Assembly (NCBI GenBank): GCA_023014485.1
Contig: JAJOZX010005527.1
Coordinates: 238,501 to 302,500, forward strand
From: Bathynomus jamesi
Taxonomy: Eukaryota; Arthropoda; Malacostraca; Isopoda; Cirolanidae
Direction of reading: 5' to 3'
DNA: 64,000 nucleotides
The position numbers and the translations under genes were made by a program. Positions 55,567-64,000 of this stretch are shown one piece after another. Every line of letters starts with the position of its first letter. Position 1 is the first letter of the stretch. The notes under the pieces were generated by a model, which worked only from the letters and a program-made list of their open reading frames with translations, was not told where the DNA came from and did not search any database.

Positions 55567-58500
55567 GGTAGGTTGATTTTGGAACTGTGATCTTGGACTA
55601 GTCCAGATAGAAAGGTATTAATGTAAAAAACGCGTTGCACCAACTCATATTTGTGAAAATGATTGTATTTTTTGAGGATTGTTAATATTTTTAAGTTGTA
55701 AAATTGCCAAATTTTACGCGTAAAATCGCGTGCGCGGCATTCGCGCAATGTAACAAACAAAATACCGGACCTTATTTCATCAAAATAATCAATTAAAATT
55801 CAGCTTTTTTAACAAAACGATGCTTGAAACTTATTGTAAATGCATTATAGATGTTTATTAGTGTTTTATTTTGTTTAATGATATTTACCTATAAAATGTG
55901 TATTAAATTAAGTTATTTTATGATGCGTTCATTTAATTGTGTTTATTTTCAGATATTTCATAAAAATGGGTAAAAAACGGAAGTCTGCAGTGTTAACTCG
56001 AAGTGATAGTGCCAAAAAATTCAGTGGCCAGCCTTCCCCTTTGGATAAAACAGAGCCTCCTACCCTCCGCCAAGTTATTCAGTACAGTTATTTCCTCCAA
56101 AACAGCCACCCGGACTTGAAAGACTATGATATTGCTAAAATGATAGCAAAGGATGTGATTAAGATCTGGCAGGCAGTGAACCCGCGGCTGCCCCTGTATG
56201 AGGAACATTATGTAGTGAAATTGGTGGATAAAGTGTGCTTTAAGAAAGCAAAAGAGATAAACAGGAAATCTCTTTCTACAGACCAGGAGCAGAATCTGGA
56301 GGAAAAGCTGGATAAACTTTTTGACATTTCTGCTTGCACCTGTAAGCTACCTGTTCGTCCCTGTGATGACAATGCTGTGAAGTGCAAGAAAGAAAATTGT
56401 CAAACACAGCACATAATCTGCACTTGTCCTCCCAGTAAGAAGGTAATGCTATTATTTTTTAAACTTTTAACTGGCCTAACTTAGTGCGATTAGGTGCCTT
56501 TTAAATGGAAGGAAATTCAATGCTTGTAATTGAAAAATATCCGCATTTTCCTCCTGTAATCTTCTTTCCCCCCCCCCATGGTAATACAAATTAATAATCA
56601 ATTTTTTTTCAGGATTTTATCTCTTATTTTAGATCCGCTATTTAATATACTTTAATATTTCAGGTTCCAGTAGAGGAGAGGGAATACTTGAGAGATTAGA
56701 GGGCCAAAATAGGACACAAGGGCTCTTTCCAGCTGGGATCTATGGATAAAGCTGCTGTGAAGAGAGACCAGAGGGCTGCAGGTGAAGCAGAAAGATTACA
56801 GAGCCAGATTCAACAGCAGCAGGAAGTGGATTTGGCCACTTTTGCTTCCACACCTTCACAAGATATTTCTTTTGAATCCAGCTCAGGAGAATCAGGAGAG
56901 GTAATATATTTTTTTTCTTATATTTTATCCCATTTTTACTCAAATTTATCCCTACTTTTTGTCCCTATTTCCCCCCTTTTTCCCCATTTTCGCTTTAGTA
57001 ATTTATTCTTTTTTCCGCCCATTTTCGCCGACATTTTACCTGAATTTTTACCCATTCCTCCCCCCCTATTTTCCCACTTCCCCCCCCCCCCATTTTCGTT
57101 TAAGTAATTTATTCTTATTTCCGCCCATTTTCGTCGATTTTTACCCATATTTTTCCCTACGTTTTCCCCTATTTTCCCCCATTTTCGCTTTAGTAATTTA
57201 TTTTTTATTTTCATTTCAGCCATCTGGTGGTGAAGCTGAAGAGTTCAAGCCAAGGAGGCACCTAAGTGTAGGTTACAGCTTTTTGAAAACCCCCAGATAT
57301 GCCATGGAACTGATCAGGGGTGATGTTTCTTCCAATCTTGGGGCAAGTCTTGCTAATGCCTTCCTCCTGGACTTACAAGCTATGGACCTGCTTAAGCCTG
57401 GCCTTGATGTGAAACAGATAATAGTTGATAAATCGAAAATGGACAGGGAAAAAGCTAGAATGAAAGTGAAAAGTGATGAAAAGCACAATGAGGGTCTGGA
57501 AAAGTTAGTCTGTATTGGGGTTGATGGGAAAGTTGACAAGGACACTTTGCTGTACAGAGAAGTTAAGGATGAAAATGGGAGACTAAGCTGAAGAAAGGAA
57601 AGGGACAAGAGCACCATTTGACTTTCACAAAGGAGCCGGGAACTGAAAGTGGAACATATCTTACTCACAGAGTCATCCCAATTAAAGGTGCGACTGGAGT
57701 TCTTCTTGGTGAAGAAGTTGCTAGTGTCTTGGAGGAGTTTAACAGTGTTCATACCCTGAAAGCTGTCCTCCTTGACAACACAAATACAAACACTGGCTGG
57801 GAGGGAGGCCTTGTAACAGCTCTGGAAAATAAAATTGAGCGGAAATTGCACACCATTGGCTGTTCACTCCATCAGAATGAGCTTCCTTTCAGAGCTGTTT
57901 TCAAGCATCTTGATGGCAGTACCAAAAGTCCCACTGCTTTCACTGGTCCGCTGGGAAAACTCTGTGAAATTGACTACCAAGATCTGACACAAGTGGAATT
58001 CACCAAACTCAGTGGCCCCCTGTATGACATGGAATTTGCTGAGGAGGCACTGAATGATCTCAGTAGCGACCAGAGGCTTCTTTTGGAGTATGTGCTTGGA
58101 AATTTCCAGGGGAAAAGTCAACCCAAGATTTGCTGCCTGGAAAATTGAACCATTAAACCATGCAAGATGGTTGACTTTGGCAATTAGATTGATGTGTCTG
58201 TGGACCAGAGGTGCTTACCCTCCAGAACTACAGGATAAGCTTTACCAGGCCATCAAGTTCATTGTGGAAGTGTATGCAGTCAGTTGGTTTGAGATCAAAA
58301 GGGACAGCAAGTTCCACAATCAGCAGCTGTACATCTTCAACATGATCCAGATGATCAAGCAGCATTCTGAAGAAATCCAGGGTGTTGCTTTCAAGAACCT
58401 GAAGTACAATGCTTTTGCTTTGCTGCCCGAGAATGTGCTGCACTCCATGATGAAGTCTGATGACTTGGAAGTGAGAGAAGCTGCTCTCAAGAAAATTCTG

Positions 58501-59472
58501 TCATCAGGTAAGCATTTATTAATTTAAAAAAATGTGAAAAAAAAATTTGATTATGGGATTTATTTAATAAAAAAAAGGCCCGAGTTCTATAAATCCCCAT
58601 AATCGAATTTTTTTTCACATTTTCTTATCCCAATTCCCCCCTTCCCCTCTGCTAATGGAAATAATCTTACCTTCTTTCTGAAAAAAAATTCGATTATGGG
58701 GATTTATAGAACTCGGGTTTTTTTTTTTTAAATTTAAGTTTAATTTAAATCAGCAATTCTGAGACTAATAGGGATTAAATCTTAAACTGGAATAAAAAAT
58801 AAATAAATTATTTATTATTCTTTCAGAAGTGGGAAGCCAGCCAAGAAGAGGCTGAAGAAGATCACAGCCATCAACATTGAAGCTACCCACTGGTCAGAAC
58901 TAATCAACCTTTCTCAAAGTGGCATCTGTGAACCTGCTCTCACAGAAGACTTTTCTGACCAGGAGCTTCAAGAAGCATTGCTGAATGGCACCAAGCTGGA
59001 GCTGCCTGATCTGCCTTCACATTCTCAGAGTGTTGAAAGGGCCGTGAAGCTGACATCTGAAGCTTCCCAATACTGTTTATGGACTCTAATCAAGGCACAA
59101 ACACATTCTGGCCAAAGCCCTAAGCGGCCAGATGAGGCCTTCCTTTGCTTCTAAGGTCTCTTACAGAGAAAATTATAATGATCTTGGGATCTAAATGTGT
59201 CTATTTAGCTCTGCACATATTTTTTTTACTTTTTTTCAATCAAATTGTAACATTTTTCAGGATTTTTTTATGAAAATAGCATGTTTTTTCGGCCGAAAAT
59301 TGCGAAAATGCGATATTTTTCGGTACGATTTTTTGACGATCTTTGAAACTGTTTCCTCAAAAAACGGTTAAAGCTAGGGATCTGAAATGTTTTGTCAGTT
59401 ATTATCATATTAAGTCTTGACTATCTCGACTAGTCCAAAGTCGATATCTAAAAAATGCGGAAAATCAACCTA

Positions 59473-59474
<2 letters not shown>
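55567..59474 (+). mobile_element. TIR DNA transposon, uncharacterised family, copy 2
   Basis: GGTAGGTTGATTTT at 55567-55580 and its inverse at 59461-59474 form perfect 14-bp ends. GGACTAGTCC lies about 27 bp inside the left end and GACTAGTCC about 32 bp inside the right end. The four-base flanks (TTAG left, AATA right) do not match each other, and both sides are TA repeats. It is an inverted copy of 44855-48645 with the same exons and introns. Confidence 0.82.
55953..59194 (+). pseudogene. four-exon transposase-like gene, copy 2
   Basis: Exons are 55953-56442, 56664-56900, 57220-58507 and 58827-59194. The start is ATG at 55966 (MGKKRKSAVLTRSD), preceded by an acceptor AG at 55951, so an upstream untranslated exon is likely. 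Exon 1 encodes LDKLFDISACTC and a cluster of Cys before the first donor. Exon 2 has the same TAG after LRD as copy 1. Exon 3 carries LDNTNTNTGWEG, CSLHQNELPF and NHARWLTLAIRL. Exon 4 encodes KITAINIEATHWSELINLS and SVERAVKLTSEAS. Private lesions are a 1-bp deletion near 57580, a 1-bp insertion near 58120 and a 1-bp loss at the end of exon 3. The core residues D, N-T-G, C and H suggest an RNase H-fold transposase, which is unproven. Confidence 0.7.

Positions 59475-59476
<2 letters not shown>

Positions 59477-59518
<42 letters not shown>
59477..59518. repeat. (TA)n microsatellite
   Basis: TA tract filling the gap between the TIR element and the GC-rich LINE. Confidence 0.95.
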
Positions 59519-59522
<4 letters not shown>

Positions 59523-60021
59523 CCTCCCCGCGGGCGGTCTTTCTGGGGTGGATCGCCGCGGGCTCCTGCCTCCATGTGGCGAGGGGGGTCAGCCGCGGCT
59601 GGGGGCCCTGCCGGGTCCCCGCCCGGTTGCGAAGTGGACTTTTAGCATACCCTGCTATCCTACAGCCCCCTCTTTCCTGTCTTCCCCTCTTTACCCTCTT
59701 CCTTGCCCCCTCTGTTTTTTCTGCTTTCTCTGTTCACTTCGCGCGCCCCGTGGGCTGCCGGGGCTGGTCGCTGGGGGTCTCGCTCCCATGGCCGGGGCCG
59801 GACTAAGTTGGCTGGTAGGGTGCCCAGGCCTGGGACCCTGGGGGGCCTTGGTCTTTGCTGCCGGCGGGGGAGAACTTTCGACGCTGCAAGGGCCCCTTTT
59901 GAAACGGGGGTACCTACATGGGACGAGGCACCCATCCCCGCCGGCGTGCGCTTGGTCCCCTTGGGCCCCGGGTAATCGGTTCCCCGCGGCCCCGGGCGCG
60001 AAACAACAATAAAAATTTTCT

Positions 60022-61701
60022 ATGGAAACACTTACAAATCTAATGGACCTCGTTGACGACCCGGCTTGTGCATCTGACCTCCCTCTGACTACCTCTTTGG
60101 ACCGTGGGTCTGGTAAGGGCAGTCGGCAGCCCTCGCCCACCCCGTCTGCTCTTCTTGCCGACACCTCCTCTCCCTCTCTTCCCCAGGCTCGTGGCGCCGC
60201 TGCCCGACCCCGCCAGTGGCGGATGGACCTGCAGTGGACCCCCCGACCCCTGGATCCCCCCGTATTCCACGTCCCGATAGGGACCCACCTGCTTTTTCGC
60301 CCTCAGGTGGGAAGCCCGCGGTCCCGGTCGCCTCCCACTCCGGTCGGGCCTCATCGCCCCCGGCCCCCTCGGCCCCTGGGGGACGTGGGACCCGACGTCG
60401 CCGTCCGCCTTTCTCGTCTCCCCGTCCCCTCGAAGTACCGGTGGTGTTTGGCCCGACGTCTTCGCTCGGCCTTAGGACGGTGGACAAGTTCCTCGTCCTC
60501 CGCCCCTCCTCCTCCAAGCCCCTCCCCACTAACCATGAACGCCTCTTTCGAGCGATCCATGGGGTGACGGGGACGGCTCGTTTTGACCTTCGGCCTCAGA
60601 GGGATGGCTCCATTCTGATAAGGTCGCGTTCCTCTGTCGAAACCTCCTCTCTGCTCGCTATCCCCAATGTCCTGGGCTGTGGATTACGGTGTCCCCCACC
60701 CCCGCCTCAATCAGTGCCAGGGCACAATTTACGCTGCTCGTCTTCTACCCATCCCGGTGGAAGACCTCCAGATTGACCTCGCCTCCCAGGGTGTTGTGAG
60801 GGTGTACCGCTTTCCCGACAGATCGCGATCCCCAACCGCCCCTTCTCCTCGCCTGCTCCTCACTTTCGACTCACTGGTGCCCCCCGTTTCGGTATTCTGG
60901 GGCTTTGGTGAGAGACGAGCGTGCGAATTCTCAGTACGACCATACGTGCCAGATCCTACGCGCTGTTTTCAGTGCAATAGGTTTGGCCACGTGAGCAGCT
61001 CCTGCCGTCAGCCGGCCCCGTTGTGTGTCCGTTGCGGCGGCCCTCCCCACCCCTTGCCCTGTACTGCTCCGCCTTCCTGCACCAACTGCCATGGACCACA
61101 CCCTGCTTCATCCCGCTCTTGCCCGTCCTTCCTCTTTGAAAGGGAGGTTCGGGCCCTCTGTTCATCAGAGTTTCTCAGCGCTCGGGAGGCGCGGGACCGG
61201 TTGCGTGGCTGCGAGGCCCGGCGTGGTGCCTCGTACGCCGAGGTTCTCCGTTCCCGGACCCCGTCCTCACCGGCGGTTCCCAACGCGCCTCCACCCACCG
61301 TGTCCGCTACTCCCAGTCCATCCTCTGCCGCCCAGCGGACTCCTACCGCGGCTCCCCGTACTACCAGCGCGTCCCCACGTGCTCCCCCCGCGAACGCCGA
61401 TGCTTCGTCGGCAACCCCCCCTGCCCCTTCTACGCCCTCTCCACCGGCGCCTTCGGCCACCCCCATTCCGGATCGTGACCCGCCGTCACCCATGCGGGCC
61501 GCACGACGGAGGGGTAGGGGCCGCAAGCGCCGCGCCAGTGGTGACCCCGAAAGGTTCGAAGCCATAAGCCTCGCATCACCTTCCTCTCCCAAACACAAAC
61601 GCCCCTTCGCCCTACCGCCCCGGTGTCCTCACCATCCCCACTGCGCAACCGTTATGCACGCTCCCCCTGGGGTCCCCGACGGCCCTCGTGGTGGGGGCTG
61701 A
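60022..61701 (+). pseudogene. LINE ORF1, Gag-like nucleic-acid-binding protein
   Basis: The likely start is ATG at 60022 (METLTNLMDLVDD). Pro/Ser/Arg-rich sequence continues in a second frame (60216-60776) with KFLVLRPSSSKPLPTNHERL. It then moves to a third frame (60667-61701) with GVVRVYRFPDRS, YVPDPTRCFQCNRFGHVSSSC, CVRCGGPPHPLPC and CTNCHGPHPASSRSC. The first knuckle is a canonical C-x2-C-x4-H-x4-C, and the other two are variants. The C-terminus is a long Ala/Pro/Ser tail. The protein coats element RNA in related LINEs. Two frameshifts break it. Confidence 0.8.
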
Positions 61702-62156
61702 GATACACCCCACTCCGGCCCGGTCGATGGACCCACTGGAGGGGGAACTCGCCCGCCTGGTCGGGGTGGGTGGGACGTGCACGCCCCCGCGCTTGACCCG
61801 CCCCATCTCTCTCCTCGACCTGCCAATGCCTCTGGGTGAGGTATTATTTTCCACTCCCCCTCGTAGTCCTGCCCCCCGCACCTCCGGTGAAGGGAGGGGC
61901 ATTCTGGATACCTCTCGCATCCCCTTCTCTGCATCGCTCTCCCCCGGACGTCGGGAGACTCCTCTTCTGGAGGACTTGCCGGCGTCTGGTTCCACATCGC
62001 CCCCTCGTCGGGGTGACCCTCGCCTTCGCCCTCGTTCGGCGTCCCTCGCTGAACTCCGGGGCTTTCCGATTCCCTCTTTAATCTCGGGCCGCCCTATCGG
62101 CCCACCCACCCATAACCATCCTTTACGCTGACTTTCCTACCCCTCCCTATACCTCG

Positions 62157-64000
62157 CTCCTGCAGTGGAACATCCGCGGGCTCCTGGTAGGCTTCGAGAG
62201 TCTCTCCTCTCTCCTGGCCTCCAGATGTCCGGCGTGTTTCTGCCTTCAGGAGACGATTCTGGGATCCCGTTCCCTCCCTCGAGTGTCCGGTTACTACGGG
62301 CTCCCTTCCCCGCCTCTCGATGGGACGGGGAGGGGGGGCGCCGCGGTCTTCGTGCACCGCTCCGTCCCTTTCCGCCCCCTCCCGCTCCGTACAGTCCTGC
62401 AAGCTGTGGCCGTGCGCCTTTCCTTGGGGCGCCAGCTCACGGTCTGCTCTCTTTACCTCTCCCCTAACGTACGCCCTCCACCCGATTCTCTCCGTGACCT
62501 AATTCTCCAGCTTCCCCGCCCTTTCCTGATTCTCGGGGACTTCAACAGTCGGGACCCGGCCTGGGGGGACGTTTGCTCCACCTTTCTCTCCGGGACCCTT
62601 CTCTCCCTTATGGACGAGCTCGAGTTCACCTTTCTGAACGATGGCTCCCCAACCTGCCTTCACTCGGCCCACGACAGTTTCACCTGTATCGACCTTTCCC
62701 TGGTTTCCCTCGAAATCGTGACGGAGTTCACCTGGGAGGTCCTGCCGGATTCTTCCGGCAGTGACCATTTCCCAGTGTGTCTTACCCCGACCCGTCTCCT
62801 CCCCCCCACCTCTGTCCGCCCGCGCTGGCTGTTCGCCCGAGCAGACTGGGCCTCATACGCGAGGGGCACGGCGATCTCGCCATCAATTCCTGCCTTTCCC
62901 TCCGTCAGTGAGGCCCTCGCCTTCCTCGAGAGTAAGATCCTCTCGGCTGCCGCCAGTTGCATCCCCCGTACCTCTGGCTCCCCCAGGCCGCGAAGCGTCC
63001 CATGGTGGACCCCAGAGTGCTCCCATGCCATTCAGGAGCGGCGCCGTGCCGGCCGCCGCTTCTACCGGACCCGCCAGCTGGAGCACAAGATCGAGTTTCA
63101 GCGCCTGAAGGCAGTGGCCCGTCGGGTCCTGAAACTGGCCCGGCGTACCTCCTGGCGGGAGTACGTGTCTGGGATCTCCTCCACGACTGCCCCCTCGACT
63201 GTTGGCGCAAGGTGCGTAGCTTTGAGGGGACCCGTGTCCCCCCTCGACCCCCGGTGCTTCGGGTCGGGGACGACGAGTTCGTCTCCGATCCGGAGGCCGT
63301 CGCGAACGCACTCGCGGCGCACTTCGCAGCCATCTCCAGTTCCGATTCCCCCCATTCCCGCCGCGACCCACCGGATTTTCCACCTCATAGGGATGACCCC
63401 TATAATCACCTCTTCCGCATGACGGAGCTTCGGGAGGCCCTCCGCCCCCGACGCTCTTCCGCACCCGGCCCCGATAATATCCCTATGACTTGTTACGGCA
63501 CCTCCACCCTCTGCTCTCAGCTTTGTACTGGACCTCTATAACCGGATTTGGTTGGAGGTTTCATTCCCGGACCGGTGGCGTGAGTCCATCGTCGTCCCCA
63601 TCCCGAAGCCCGATAAAGACCCCTCACTCCTGTCGAACTATCGCCCCATTTCCCTGACATGCTGCGCCTGCAAGGTTATGGAGGCGATGGTCGCCTCGCG
63701 GCTGTCTCTTACTCTGGAGGCGAGTGACCAATACCCTGCTACCCAGGCTGGTTTCCGGCGCTTCCGGTCTACCACCGACCCCTCCTCCTCCTTAGCCACG
63801 ACGTGCAGGAGGCTTTCTCCGGCGTCACTTTGTACTCGCCGTCTTTTTCGACCTCCAGAAGGCCTACGATACTACTCGGCGGAGCGCGGTCTTTGACTGC
63901 TTACGCTCCCTGGGTTTCGTAGGCTTTCTCCCTCCTTTATTTATAACTTCTTGTCCGCCCGTTCTTTCCGCGTCCGCATCGGTTCTACCCTCTCTGACCG
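62157..64000 (+). pseudogene. LINE ORF2: endonuclease and start of reverse transcriptase, partial
   Basis: In frame from 62157: LLQWNIRGLLVGF, CFCLQETILGS, LILGDFNSRDPAWGD, TCIDLSLVS and GSDHFPVCL. These carry the Asn, Glu, Asp and SDH residues of the AP endonuclease. Then come VPWWTPECSHAI and a basic linker. Near 63.19 kb the frame shifts (WRKVRSFEGTRVP), and near 63.49 kb it shifts again after SAPGPDNIP, the reverse transcriptase fingers. NYRPISLTCCACKVMEAM follows (63.63 kb), then motif A as LAVFFDLQKAYDTT at about 63.84 kb in yet another frame. The catalytic YADD lies beyond the window. At least three frameshifts occur. Confidence 0.88.

Larger units (their letters stand above)
59520..64000 (+). 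mobile_element. GC-rich I/Jockey-group LINE, 3' end outside the window
   Basis: Composition jumps from AT-rich to strongly GC-rich at 59520. An untranslated leader of about 0.5 kb precedes ORF1 (zinc-knuckle protein) and ORF2 (endonuclease and reverse transcriptase). ORF1 with several CCHC knuckles plus an AP endonuclease is the layout of the I, Jockey and R1 groups; I cannot choose between them. The start flush with a TA tract suggests the 5' end may be complete. Confidence 0.85.

Noticed and set aside
59660..63464. Long minus-strand frames in the GC-rich region
   Set aside because: High GC leaves most frames open. The plus-strand frames hold the zinc knuckles, endonuclease and RT motifs.

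Overview
The window is eukaryotic, repeat-dominated DNA. It shows spliced genes with GT-AG introns, very long (TA)n tracts, CR1-like LINEs, BEL/Pao and Ty3/gypsy elements, Penelope-like elements with hammerhead ribozymes, and TTAGG-like repeats. Together these suggest an arthropod, most likely a decapod crustacean such as a shrimp, crab or crayfish; this is an inference from element types and no host gene confirms it. Apart from one possible coding exon at the very left edge, every protein-like segment I can recognise belongs to a mobile element, and nearly all are broken by stops, frameshifts or deletions.

Left part (1-15 kb). TTAA-CCCCAA at 1883 and TTGGGG-TTAA at 12210 appear to bound an old piggyBac-type transposon (transposase remnants 10.6-11.7 kb). 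A 7.8-kb Ty3/gypsy-like LTR element lies inside it on the minus strand (2521-10294). The LTR element keeps Gag and a short Env-like piece but has lost reverse transcriptase and integrase. To the right is a Penelope-like remnant (GIY-YIG nuclease) between inverted arms that carry hammerhead ribozyme motifs.

Middle (15-44 kb). A complete-length BEL/Pao element (15456-22920) has near-identical LTRs but broken genes. It abuts a decayed member of an uncharacterised transposase-like family (23.2-25.2 kb, minus). Both lie between two inverted copies of one repeat (15.1-15.4 and 26.0-26.6 kb). Next come five LINE segments (27.3-31.8 minus with an SGNH-esterase ORF1, 33.6-35.8 plus, 36.1-37.4 minus, 37.6-40.3 plus, 42.0-44.3 plus), a LINE 3' scrap at 41.1-41.4 kb, and fragments of a second uncharacterised family (31.9-33.6 minus).

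Right part (44-64 kb). The most notable item is a pair of inverted copies (44855-48645 minus, 55567-59474 plus) of one TIR-bounded DNA transposon with a four-exon gene. Both copies share an internal TAG stop and carry different private lesions. The encoded protein resembles the 23-25 kb relic and has D-x-T-x-x-N-T-G and cysteine/histidine motifs. Between the copies lie a 713-bp palindrome with a hammerhead motif in each arm, other foldback elements, a Merlin relic with a mariner nested in its end, and a palindrome with a tRNA-like sequence in each arm. The window ends in a GC-rich I/Jockey-type LINE (59520-64000, continuing past the edge).
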